This document shows, in pieces, positions 18,757 through 27,550 of a stretch of 38,221 bases of DNA. Below the pieces are notes generated by a model that was not told where the DNA came from, made no database searches, and saw only the letters and a program-made list of their open reading frames with translations. Both the position numbers and the translations under genes were made by a program. Where the stretch lies: assembly GCA_022615575.1 (NCBI GenBank), contig JAKEGM010000063.1, positions 1 to 38,221 on the forward strand, read 5' to 3'. Position 1 is the first letter of the stretch, and every line of letters begins with the position of its first letter. This stretch comes from Planctomycetales bacterium. Its GTDB lineage: Bacteria; Planctomycetota; Phycisphaerae; Sedimentisphaerales; Anaerohalosphaeraceae.

Positions 18757-19395
18757 ATGAGAATTATCGCGGGGACAAAAAAGGGAATGCGGCTGGTTTC
18801 ACCCAAGGGCACCGATACCCGGCCGGTGACTGACCGGGTCAAGGAGTCCCTGTTCAATATCCTGTGGAACAAGGGTCGCATCGAGGATTGTGTGACGGCG
18901 GACCTGTTCTGCGGCACCGGCTCGATGGGGATGGAGGCCCTCAGCCGCGGGGCCCAATGGGTGACGTTTATCGACGGCAGCCGGGATGTGATGCCGTTAC
19001 TCCGGCAGAACATCCAGAAAGCCGGTTTTTCCAACCAGTCCAAGACCGTCTGCGCCAACATCCTCAAGGTCGGCGCTGCCCCCACGCCGGAATTCGGTCT
19101 GTATGATTTGGTCTTTTGCGACCCGCCCTACGAAATGAGTACCCACTGCGGCCCCGACAGCAAGGTCGGCAAGCTGATGGAACTGATTGATGTGCAGGTC
19201 AACAGGGGCGCCTGGGTTGTCCTGCGAACCCACTTGCGGTCGCATATTGAGGACGCCTATGGCCAACTGGTAAAATTCGACCAGCGCGAGTGGGGCAGCA
19301 TGAAAATCGCCTTCTTCGAAAAATCCGAACGTGAAAGTCCGAGCGGGGAGCGCCAGCGACCCGATGAAAAAACCACAGATTTCACAGATGGTTGA
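18757..19395 (+). CDS. rsmD: 16S rRNA (guanine(966)-N(2))-methyltransferase RsmD
   Basis: MRIIAGTKKGMRL...RPVTDRVKESLFNIL; DLFCGTGSMGMEALSRGA; FCDPPYE. Confidence 0.93.
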   Translation: MRIIAGTKKGMRLVSPKGTDTRPVTDRVKESLFNILWNKGRIEDCVTADLFCGTGSMGMEALSRGAQWVTFIDGSRDVMPLLRQNIQKAGFSNQSKTVCANILKVGAAPTPEFGLYDLVFCDPPYEMSTHCGPDSKVGKLMELIDVQVNRGAWVVLRTHLRSHIEDAYGQLVKFDQREWGSMKIAFFEKSERESPSGERQRPDEKTTDFTDG

Positions 19396-19427
19396 AAAAA
19401 AAGATTCAAGGAGAAAGAATGTAAGCG

Positions 19428-20642
19428 ATGTCCAATCGTGAGGCGGCATATAAGGTGGTTCGTCGATTGCGTAAAGAGGGCTACGAAGCCCTGTTTGCGG
19501 GGGGGTGCGTGCGCGACCGGCTGCTGGGCCGACCCGCCAGCGATTACGATGTTGTAACGGATGCTGTGCCGGATGCGGTGATCAAACTCTTCCGACGTGC
19601 ACTCAAGATAGGCGCCAAGTTCGGCGTGGTCATGGTGCTGACCGACGGCAAGCAGGTCGAAGTGGCCACTTTCCGCACCGAGGGCGGCTATCAGGACGGC
19701 CGCCATCCCGGCCATGTGGAGTTTGCCTCGGCAAAAGAGGACGCCGCCCGGCGGGATTTTACCGTCAACGGGATGTTTTACGACCCGATTGCCAAAGAGG
19801 TACTGGATTTTGTCAGCGGCCGGAAAGACCTTCAAAAACGCATCCTGCGGACTATCGGCAGCCCGGACGAGCGTTTCAGCGAGGACTTTTTGCGGATGCT
19901 GCGGGCGGTGCGGTTTGCCGTCAAGCTGGGCTTCTGTATCGAGCCGGCCACATGGCGTTCGATTCAGAAACATGCGTCGAAAATCAGCGGTATCAGCGCC
20001 GAACGCATCGCGGCGGAAATCGAGCAGATTCTTTCTTACCCGGACCGTGCCCGCGGAGCGCAGTTGCTGATTGAATCCGGCCTGGCATTTCGGATATTCG
20101 ACAACTATAAAGCGGAATCGGCGGCATTCGGCAAAGCCGTTCTCGAACATTTGCCGCCGGCAGTGGACTTTCCCCTGGCGCTGGCGGCGTTCTGGGCGGA
20201 TTTGCCGGTCAAAGAGGCCGTTGCCCAATGCGCCAAACTCAAGCTCAGCAATGACCAGACCAAACATGTTCGTTTCCTTCTGGAAAAACGGGGTGTCCTG
20301 CTGGATGCCGAAATGCCCGTTTCCCGTCTGAAGCTGCTGATGCACGAGCCGTACTTCTGGGATTTGATTGCTCTTGAAAAAGCGATTGCGGCGGCCGCAG
20401 GACAGACCCTCCGGCCGCTTAAAACAATCCGCAAACGAGCGCTGGATATGGATGAAAAAGACATCCACCCCGCCCCCTTGCTGGACGGCCATGAATTGAT
20501 AGCCCTTGGCGCTGTGCCCGGCCCGAGAGTCGGGCAGTTGGCCCAGGAAATGTACATCGCCCAGCTCGAGGGGCAGATTCGAACAAGGCAGCAGGCCCGA
20601 ACCTGGTGCCTTAACTGGCTCGGCAAACACGCGGTCGGTTGA
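19428..20642 (+). CDS. CCA tRNA nucleotidyltransferase / poly(A) polymerase family protein
   Basis: ALFAGGCVRDRLLGRPASDYDVVTDAVPD; RRDFTVNGMFYDP; EDFLRMLRAVRFAVKLGF. Confidence 0.93.
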   Translation: MSNREAAYKVVRRLRKEGYEALFAGGCVRDRLLGRPASDYDVVTDAVPDAVIKLFRRALKIGAKFGVVMVLTDGKQVEVATFRTEGGYQDGRHPGHVEFASAKEDAARRDFTVNGMFYDPIAKEVLDFVSGRKDLQKRILRTIGSPDERFSEDFLRMLRAVRFAVKLGFCIEPATWRSIQKHASKISGISAERIAAEIEQILSYPDRARGAQLLIESGLAFRIFDNYKAESAAFGKAVLEHLPPAVDFPLALAAFWADLPVKEAVAQCAKLKLSNDQTKHVRFLLEKRGVLLDAEMPVSRLKLLMHEPYFWDLIALEKAIAAAAGQTLRPLKTIRKRALDMDEKDIHPAPLLDGHELIALGAVPGPRVGQLAQEMYIAQLEGQIRTRQQARTWCLNWLGKHAVG

Positions 20643-20693
20643 TACCGATGAAGCATCGGCCTTGTATGACTGATTTTGGAGTTGCGGGTCGGT

Positions 20694-20978
20694 TTACCGG
20701 GGGTGTTTTCGAAGCAATTGAATCTGCTTGGTCATGGCCACGGTTTTCCACGTTCCAATCGCAAGACAAACCGCCGCTGCGATAAAAAACAGAATTCCAA
20801 GCGAAAACAGGGGTCTCGAATTTGGAAACAGGTGGATGCATGTGCCGCCGACAATCGCCAGGGCCAAAGCAGTTCGCACATAAGCCAGAAATGTCCGTTC
20901 ATTGGCCAATCGGGTTCGATCGATCGCCAGTTCATCCCGCAGGATAAGTTCCTGTTGTTCAAAACGCGTGTACACCAT
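20694..20978 (-). CDS. DUF202 / YidH-type small membrane protein
   Basis: ELAIDRTRLANERTFLAYVRTALALAIVGGTCIHLF plus a second hydrophobic segment; start 20978 preferred (GAGG upstream). Confidence 0.88.
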   Translation of the reverse strand: MVYTRFEQQELILRDELAIDRTRLANERTFLAYVRTALALAIVGGTCIHLFPNSRPLFSLGILFFIAAAVCLAIGTWKTVAMTKQIQLLRKHPR

Positions 20979-21173
20979 CGTCTCAGTCCTCAAAAAATTG
21001 TCTTCTAAAAAAACATAGTATAGAAAAGCAAAGACCCGAAATAAAGGGTTTTTTATCAAGGTGGCGGCAGGACGTTTGGTCAAGACCACTCGATAAACAC
21101 GAAGGGAACAAATGAAAGTGCGATAAGGGCAAGAGTACGGATGGAAGAAGCAGAAGTAAAAGAGTGCTTTTGT

Positions 21174-21266
21174 TCAGGAATTCGGCGGGCCTCGCATGAA
21201 CGCAAAAAACAGCGGTGGTGATTTTCGGTTTGCGGTGTTATTGAATGGATTTTCGAGTGGATTCAT
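21174..21266 (-). CDS. Candidate small ORF of 30 aa, unlisted in the ORF track
   Basis: MNPLENPFNNTANRKSPPLFFAFMRGPPNS*; AGAGG upstream of ATG on the minus strand; no homology evidence. Confidence 0.3.
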   Translation of the reverse strand: MNPLENPFNNTANRKSPPLFFAFMRGPPNS

Positions 21267-21316
21267 TTTGTGCCTCTTTTTTTAAGGGATGATTGCGGAT
21301 TAAACGAAAGGTTTTT

Positions 21317-21385
21317 TTAATTTTCCGGCGGTCCCCGTCCCGCTTCGACGTTCTGAAAGTACTTGCTGTTCGTGGTTTTTATCAT
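21317..21385 (-). CDS. Candidate small ORF of 22 aa, unlisted in the ORF track
   Basis: MIKTTNSKYFQNVEAGRGPPEN*; GGGGGG upstream of ATG; sits just downstream of a consensus minus-strand promoter. Confidence 0.38.
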   Translation of the reverse strand: MIKTTNSKYFQNVEAGRGPPEN

Positions 21386-21425
21386 TTTCTGACCCCCCGG
21401 TCATGTCGTGCCATTACAAGGTTGT

Positions 21426-21454
21426 AGTATAACAGATTGGCGTGCAAAAGTCAA
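21426..21454 (-). promoter_or_regulatory. Near-consensus sigma70-type promoter on the minus strand
   Basis: Reverse complement reads TTGACT - 17 nt - TATACT. Confidence 0.75.
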
Positions 21455-21607
21455 TGAAATGTTAAGGAAATGCGAAGGGGATTAAAAAATATCTTTAAGA
21501 ATTGAAATGAATGCTTGAAATTCCTATATTATCAGACGGTAATGTGAATTTTATGAAAAGAGGCGTTTTTTTTCTTGGAACATAGAAGATTTGTTTCGGT
21601 ATTGCAG

Positions 21608-21635
21608 TTGGTGTCGGGGATTTTGCCCGTATAAT
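21608..21635 (+). promoter_or_regulatory. Candidate promoter for the hyp operon
   Basis: TTGGTG - 16 nt - TATAAT, 32 nt before hypF ATG. Confidence 0.6.
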
Positions 21636-21667
21636 AATCACGACTGACGACTGAATGAAAGATACAG

Positions 21668-23986
21668 ATGCTCGGCAGACAGCGCATTACAATTCGAGGC
21701 CGCGTTCAGGGGGTGGGGTGCAGGCCGTTTGTGTACCGCCTTGCAGCAGAAGGGGTACTGGCGGGCATGGTGTATAATAATACCCAGGGAGTAACCATCG
21801 AAGTGCAGGGTCAGCCAGCGGCCATCGAGCGGTTTATCAGGGATTTACAGGACCGTTCACGTCGGGATTATCCTGCCTTATTGGACATTTTCTCGATAGC
21901 CGTCGAATCCTTGGACGTTATGGAAGGTCAGCAGGGTTTTCACATCGTCCAAAGTGATGCAGCCGGCCAGACGATAACGCAGGTCACGCCGGACTGTGCA
22001 ACATGCCCCGCCTGTCTGAGGGAGTTGAAGGAACCGTCGGATTTCCGCTATCGCTATCCGTTTATCAACTGCACCCATTGCGGCCCGCGCTATTCGATTG
22101 TGAAAACAATTCCTTATGACCGGCCCAATACCACGATGGCCTCTTTTGGGATGTGCGGCAGATGCAAATCACAATACACCGATGTGCGGGATCGCCGGTT
22201 TCACGCCCAGCCGACCGGCTGTCCGGTCTGCGGCCCGAAAATATGGCTGACGGACAGTGCGGGCAGCGCTATTGAAACGGATTCCGATAAGACAATCGTC
22301 CGCTGTGCCGAGGTCTTGCGCGCCGGCGGCATTGCGGCTGTCAAGGGCATCGGCGGCTTTCATCTGGCGGTCGATGCGCTGAATGAATCGGCGGTACGGG
22401 AACTTCGCAAACGCAAGCATCGCGACGCCAAGCCGTTTGCGTTAATGGCCGCGTCCGTTGAAACGGTATCCCGATATGCTGTCGTGAACGACATGAACGA
22501 GCGGCTTTTGAAAAGCCCCCAGGCTCCGATTGTGCTGCTGGATAAAAAAGAGCCGAACGGCATAGCGCCGTCAGCGGCGTTCGGAACGCATCGATTCGGT
22601 TTTATGCTCTGTTATGCCCCGTTGCATCATTTATTGTTTGCCCAGCCGGGGATGGAAGTGCTGGTGATGACCAGCGCCAATTTGTCCGATGAACCGCTGA
22701 TCTGCAAAAATGAACAGGCCCTCGAGGAATTGGGCGGCATTGCAGATGTATTTTTAATGCACAACCGCGACATTTACAGGCAGGTGGACGATTCGGTCAT
22801 TCACGAGGTCAACGGTCAGGCGGCGTTTTTACGGCGGGCGCGCGGCTATGTGCCGTCGCCGATTTATCGCAGTCAAGCTGCTTGCGGGGATATCTTCGCT
22901 GCCGGGCCGGACCTGAAAAATACCTTTTGCTTTGTGAAGGGCGATCAGTATCTGGTAAGCGAACACATCGGCGACTTGGCCGATGGGCGGGTCTATCGCC
23001 ATTATATACGCTCTGTGGAGCATCTGCGGCAATTGTTCCGGGTGCAGCCGGAAATCGCCGTTTGCGACCTGCACCCGGCGTACCTGTCAACCCATTTTGC
23101 TGAACAGATGTCCGGCGTAGAATTGATTCGCGTCCAGCATCACTGGGCGCACATTGCGTCGGTATTGGCGGACTGCAATGAATTTGGGCCGGTGATCGGC
23201 CTGGTCGCCGACGGAACCGGCTACGGCACGGATGGGGCGATCTGGGGCTGTGAATGCCTGATTTCAACGCTGACCGGGTTTGAGCGGTTTGGCCATCTGG
23301 CTTATTACCCGCTGGCCGGTGGTGACAGGGCGGCTAAAGAAGCGATCCGGCCACTGGTGGGACTGCTCTGTCCGAGCGGCGATTTTGACGCGTTGTACGA
23401 ACATGGCAGGTTGTTATCTGCGATTGATCCGGATGCCGACAAAATACGGCTGATATGCAGCCAGATAAAACAGGGAATCAATACGGTTCCGACATCAAGC
23501 ATGGGCCGGTTGTTTGACGCTGTTGCGGCTTTGCTGGGGGCCGGTGCAAAAAATCGCTTTGAGGCCGAGCTGCCGATGGCCCTTGAAGCCATGCTCGAAA
23601 ACGGCGTCAATCAGGCGTATCCGATAGAACTGCATCAGGCCGACGGTGCACAAATTTTCCCATTTGAGCCGGTTATAAAAGGGGTTATTCGAGATATAGA
23701 AAATGCCGAAAACGGGCGGATCATTGCCGCTCGTTTTCATAACACAATCTGCGAAGGGTTGCTGGAATTAGCGAAAAAGGCCCGCCTTGTGCGGAGACTC
23801 AACGATGTCGCATTAAGCGGCGGCGTTTTCTGCAACCGCTATTTAGCCAATCGGCTGATTGAACGTTTGAAACAGGAGCAGTTTCGGGTATTATGGAAGC
23901 AATCGGTGCCGGTCAATGACGGCGGTATCTGTTTCGGACAGGCAGCGATTGCGGCGGAAATGATAAACAAGAATAGGATTGGGTAA
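21668..23986 (+). CDS. hypF: Carbamoyltransferase HypF (NiFe hydrogenase maturation)
   Basis: Acylphosphatase domain RGRVQGVGCRPFVYRLA; CATCPACLREL and CTHCG zinc fingers; YrdC and Kae1-like regions. Confidence 0.97.
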   Translation: MLGRQRITIRGRVQGVGCRPFVYRLAAEGVLAGMVYNNTQGVTIEVQGQPAAIERFIRDLQDRSRRDYPALLDIFSIAVESLDVMEGQQGFHIVQSDAAGQTITQVTPDCATCPACLRELKEPSDFRYRYPFINCTHCGPRYSIVKTIPYDRPNTTMASFGMCGRCKSQYTDVRDRRFHAQPTGCPVCGPKIWLTDSAGSAIETDSDKTIVRCAEVLRAGGIAAVKGIGGFHLAVDALNESAVRELRKRKHRDAKPFALMAASVETVSRYAVVNDMNERLLKSPQAPIVLLDKKEPNGIAPSAAFGTHRFGFMLCYAPLHHLLFAQPGMEVLVMTSANLSDEPLICKNEQALEELGGIADVFLMHNRDIYRQVDDSVIHEVNGQAAFLRRARGYVPSPIYRSQAACGDIFAAGPDLKNTFCFVKGDQYLVSEHIGDLADGRVYRHYIRSVEHLRQLFRVQPEIAVCDLHPAYLSTHFAEQMSGVELIRVQHHWAHIASVLADCNEFGPVIGLVADGTGYGTDGAIWGCECLISTLTGFERFGHLAYYPLAGGDRAAKEAIRPLVGLLCPSGDFDALYEHGRLLSAIDPDADKIRLICSQIKQGINTVPTSSMGRLFDAVAALLGAGAKNRFEAELPMALEAMLENGVNQAYPIELHQADGAQIFPFEPVIKGVIRDIENAENGRIIAARFHNTICEGLLELAKKARLVRRLNDVALSGGVFCNRYLANRLIERLKQEQFRVLWKQSVPVNDGGICFGQAAIAAEMINKNRIG

Positions 23987-23990
23987 AACG

Positions 23991-24251
23991 ATGTGCTTGG
24001 CGGTACCAGCGAGAATTATTGAGATAAACGTCGATAAAGCGGTTGCCGATGCCATGGGCAACCGCTGGAACATTCGTATCACCCTCACGCCGGACATTGA
24101 AGTAGGCGACATTGTGCTGATTCACGCCGGCTATGCGATTACGAAGGTCGATGAAGAAGAAGCCCAAAAGACATGGGAGCTGTTCGAGGAAATTGCCCGC
24201 TTTGAGGACCAGCGGCAAAAGGCCCAGGAGGGAGGGGGTGCGGATGCTTGA
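23991..24251 (+). CDS. hypC: Hydrogenase maturation chaperone HypC
   Basis: MCLAVPARI N-terminus (start 23991); VGDIVLIHAGYAITKVDEEEA. Confidence 0.96.
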   Translation: MCLAVPARIIEINVDKAVADAMGNRWNIRITLTPDIEVGDIVLIHAGYAITKVDEEEAQKTWELFEEIARFEDQRQKAQEGGGADA

Positions 24252-25305
24252 ACGGATTGAAAAAGCCAGAAAAGCCATCGCCGGAGCATGCCGAAAGGTT
24301 GACAAACCGATTCAGGTGATGGAAGTGTGCGGGACGCATACCGTGGCGATTTTCCGGCACGGGATTCGATCGCTGCTGCCGAAAAATCTGAAATTGCTCA
24401 GCGGGCCGGGGTGTCCGGTCTGTGTGACGGATCAGGGCTATATTGATGTTATTCTGGAACTGGCGCAGCGGGATGACGTGATTCTGGCAACGTATGGCGA
24501 TATGATGCGTGTGCCGGGAAAGGCCGGTTCGCTGGAGAGCTTACACCGCTCAACCATCAAAGTCGTTTTGAGCACGGATGATGCGTTGACGCTGGCCCAA
24601 AAGCATCCCGATAAAATCGTGGTGTTTGCGGCGGTGGGTTTCGAAACGACCACGCCGCCCAGTGCGGTTGCGGTGGCTGATGCGGCCAAAGAAGGAGTCA
24701 AAAACTTCTGTATTCTCAGCGGCCATAAGCTGGTGGTACCAGCGATGCAGGCATTGCTCGGTGCTAAAAATGATAAGATTGATGCGTTTCTGTGTCCGGG
24801 TCATGTCAGCGTGATTCTCGGCTCCGATGCGTATAAGCCCGTGGTGGAGCAGTTCAAACGCCCGTGCGTGGTGGCGGGCTTTGAGGCGGTGCAGATTCTG
24901 GAAGGACTGGCGAATATCTGTGAGCAGGTCGCCGAAGGCACGGCCAGGGTGGACTCGATCTATGGGGCGGCTGTAACGCCGCAGGGAAATGCGACTGCCC
25001 GTAAGATTATTGCCGAGGCGTTTGAGCCATGCGATGGCGCATGGCGGGGGCTGGGCGTGATTCCGGGGGCAACGCTGAGGTTGAAAGAAAAGTACAGCCG
25101 GTTCGATGCCCTCAAGCGGTTTGGCATGGAGGAAATTCCCGCCGAAGAATTGGGCGGCTGTCAGTGCGGGCGGGTCTTGTGCGGGCTGATTGACCCGCCG
25201 CAGTGTCCGTTGTTTGGCCGCACATGCACGCCGGATGCGCCGATTGGTCCCTGCATGGTCAGCACCGAAGGCGCCTGTTCGGCGTGGTATAAATACGGAA
25301 AGTAA
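24244..25305 (+). CDS. hypD: Hydrogenase maturation protein HypD
   Basis: VMEVCGTHTVAIFRHGIRSLLP; GPGCPVCVT; start 24244; C-terminal Cys-rich region. Confidence 0.97.
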   Translation: MLERIEKARKAIAGACRKVDKPIQVMEVCGTHTVAIFRHGIRSLLPKNLKLLSGPGCPVCVTDQGYIDVILELAQRDDVILATYGDMMRVPGKAGSLESLHRSTIKVVLSTDDALTLAQKHPDKIVVFAAVGFETTTPPSAVAVADAAKEGVKNFCILSGHKLVVPAMQALLGAKNDKIDAFLCPGHVSVILGSDAYKPVVEQFKRPCVVAGFEAVQILEGLANICEQVAEGTARVDSIYGAAVTPQGNATARKIIAEAFEPCDGAWRGLGVIPGATLRLKEKYSRFDALKRFGMEEIPAEELGGCQCGRVLCGLIDPPQCPLFGRTCTPDAPIGPCMVSTEGACSAWYKYGK

Positions 25306-25306
25306 A

Positions 25307-26326
25307 ATGGAAGAAAAGAAAAAAATCATGCTGGCGCATGGCGGGGGCGGGCGGCTGATGGCAGACCTGATCAATCGAACGATTGTGCCCAAATTCGGCG
25401 AGGGTCAGTCCGTGCAGTTGACGGATTCGGCGGTGCTGGATATGCCGGCGGGCAAGCTGTGCTTTACGACGGACAGTTTTGTGGTCAAACCCCTGTTCTT
25501 TAATGGCGGCGATATCGGAAAACTGGCCGTCTGCGGGACGGTCAATGATTTGGCGGTTGCCGGGGCAAAACCAGTCGCCCTGAGTTTGTCGCTGATTCTG
25601 GAGGAAGGACTGGAACTGGAGGTGCTGGAAAGGATTCTCGAAAGCATCGGCCGGACAGCAAAAAACGCCAATGTCCCGATAGTTACCGGCGATACCAAGG
25701 TGGTTGAAAAGGGGTCGGCGGACAGTATTTTTATCAATACCTCCGGCGTGGGTGTGCGTCTGGATAAGGCCGATCCATCCTTTGCGCGAATTGAACCCGG
25801 CGATGCGATTTTAATCAATGGCACCCTTGGCGAGCACGGCATGACGATTATGTCCCAGCGGGAGGGGCTGAAATTCCAGACTCCGCTGGCCAGCGATTGT
25901 GCCTGCCTGCATGACTTGACCGGAATCCTTTATGAAGAACTGGGGTCTTCGGTTAAGTTTATGCGCGACCCCACCCGCGGCGGCATTGCGGCGACACTGA
26001 ATGAAATCGCTCAATCGGCCAGGGTTGCTGTCGAATTGCAGGAAGCATGCCTGCCGATGGATAAGACCGTTCAAACGGCGGCGGACATGCTGGGCTTTGA
26101 TTTGCTGAACATCGCCAATGAAGGCAAGGTGCTGGCGGTGGTGGCCCGGGAGGATGCCGACAAGGCGCTGACGCTGTGGAAAAACCACCCCCTCGGACAA
26201 AAGGCGGCCATCATCGGAACGATTACCGAAGCCGCTGACGGCCCGCTGGTGGAACTGGTAACGAAAATCGGCGGGCGGCGGATGGTTCAGACGCCGTATG
26301 GCCGGGAACTGCCGAGGATTTGCTGA
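25307..26326 (+). CDS. hypE: Hydrogenase maturation protein HypE
   Basis: MLAHGGGGRLM; TTDSFVVKPLFFNGGDIGKLAVCGTVNDLA; C-terminal PRIC; start 25307. Confidence 0.97.
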   Translation: MEEKKKIMLAHGGGGRLMADLINRTIVPKFGEGQSVQLTDSAVLDMPAGKLCFTTDSFVVKPLFFNGGDIGKLAVCGTVNDLAVAGAKPVALSLSLILEEGLELEVLERILESIGRTAKNANVPIVTGDTKVVEKGSADSIFINTSGVGVRLDKADPSFARIEPGDAILINGTLGEHGMTIMSQREGLKFQTPLASDCACLHDLTGILYEELGSSVKFMRDPTRGGIAATLNEIAQSARVAVELQEACLPMDKTVQTAADMLGFDLLNIANEGKVLAVVAREDADKALTLWKNHPLGQKAAIIGTITEAADGPLVELVTKIGGRRMVQTPYGRELPRIC

Positions 26327-26676
26327 TGCACGAAACATCCGTTGCCGAAAGTATTTTAAGCACGATTCTCGAAACAGCCGGTCGGGTCAATGCCCAACCC
26401 GTCGGTGCGACCATCTCCTGCGGTCAGTTCAATGCCCTCAATGACGAGGTAATGAACTTTGCGTTTGAGACCGCTGCGGCGGGAACGGTGTGCGAAGGCA
26501 TGACGCTTACGATCAGGCATGTTCCCCTGCGGGCGACCTGCCGGCAATGCGGGACGACGTTTGAGTTTGATATTTATCGGCCAGTGTGCAGGCAATGCTC
26601 CAGTGCGGAATTCGTTTTTAAACCCGACGCGCCGCTGCTGCTGGAAACAATCGAATTTAAGGACGGCAAAGAATAA
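26326..26676 (+). CDS. hypA: Hydrogenase nickel insertion protein HypA
   Basis: MHETSVAESILSTILE; CRQCGTTFEFDIYRPVCRQCSS zinc site; ATGA overlap with hypE stop. Confidence 0.95.
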   Translation: MHETSVAESILSTILETAGRVNAQPVGATISCGQFNALNDEVMNFAFETAAAGTVCEGMTLTIRHVPLRATCRQCGTTFEFDIYRPVCRQCSSAEFVFKPDAPLLLETIEFKDGKE

Positions 26677-26736
26677 ACCGGCATAAAAGCGCAAAGCAGC
26701 GCGATAACCCTTGACAAGGAATGGATCAAGCAAAAA

Positions 26737-27393
26737 ATGAAACTATCGCTGAATCAGAAAATTTTAAGCCGCAACGAAGAATATGCCCAAAAGAACAGAG
26801 CGTTTTTTGCCAAACATAAGGTGTTGTGCCTGAATGTCATTTCCTCGCCCGGCGCCGGAAAAACAACAACCTTGGCGCGGACCATCCGCGATATGAAGGA
26901 TACGCTGACCATCGGCGTCATCGAAGGCGATATCAAAACGGACACCGATGCGCAGAAAATCCGCGCCGCCGGCGCCGAAGCCGTGCAGATTGAAACAAAG
27001 GGCGCCTGCCATCTGTCCGCCGAGCAGGTTCACGGCGTCCTCAAGTCAATTCACGCCGACACTAAAGACGTGGTGTTTATTGAGAATGTGGGAAATCTGG
27101 TTTGCCCGTCGGCCTTTGACCTGGGTGAACATAAGCGGGTGGTTATCCTGTCGATTCCGGAGGGGGATGATAAACCCGTCAAATATCCGGGCACATTCGC
27201 CGGGGCCGATGTTGTGCTGGTCAACAAGATAGACTTGTCCGATTATATCGAATTCAATCTCCAGCGGGTTTTGGCGGACATCTGTGCGGTCAATCCCGAT
27301 GCCCAAATATATCAGGTTTCCGCCGCCACCGGCGAAGGAATGGACGCTTGGTACGACTGGCTGTGCCAGCAGCGACAGCAGATTACAGAATAG
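26737..27393 (+). CDS. hypB: Hydrogenase nickel incorporation GTPase HypB
   Basis: NVISSPGAGKTTTLARTI P-loop; GVIEGDIKTDTDAQKIRAAGAEAVQIETKGACHLSA; VLVNKIDLSDY. Confidence 0.96.
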   Translation: MKLSLNQKILSRNEEYAQKNRAFFAKHKVLCLNVISSPGAGKTTTLARTIRDMKDTLTIGVIEGDIKTDTDAQKIRAAGAEAVQIETKGACHLSAEQVHGVLKSIHADTKDVVFIENVGNLVCPSAFDLGEHKRVVILSIPEGDDKPVKYPGTFAGADVVLVNKIDLSDYIEFNLQRVLADICAVNPDAQIYQVSAATGEGMDAWYDWLCQQRQQITE

Positions 27394-27492
27394 GACAAAA
27401 ACCAATTTGGATATAGCAAAGCCAAATCACGCGATCGCAATGGGAAAAAATTCATAGTTTTTCTAAAAAAGTAGATAAAATTCGTTTTTTTG

Positions 27493-27521
27493 TTTACCCA
27501 TAACGCCCCTTTTTCTATAAT
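27493..27521 (+). promoter_or_regulatory. Candidate promoter for the multiheme cytochrome gene
   Basis: TTTACC - 17 nt - TATAAT; SD GGAGGT at 27544-27549. Confidence 0.65.
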
Positions 27522-27550
27522 AACAGCATCTTTATAAGGAAACGGAGGTA

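Noticed and set aside
19257-20630. 457-aa minus-strand open frame across rsmD and the CCA-adding enzyme
   Set aside because: Shadow frame antisense to two well-supported genes.
21029-21055. Terminator-like ACCC-GAAATAAA-GGGTTTTTT on the plus strand
   Set aside because: Stem is only about 4 bp and there is no clear plus-strand gene for it to end; left as uncertain.
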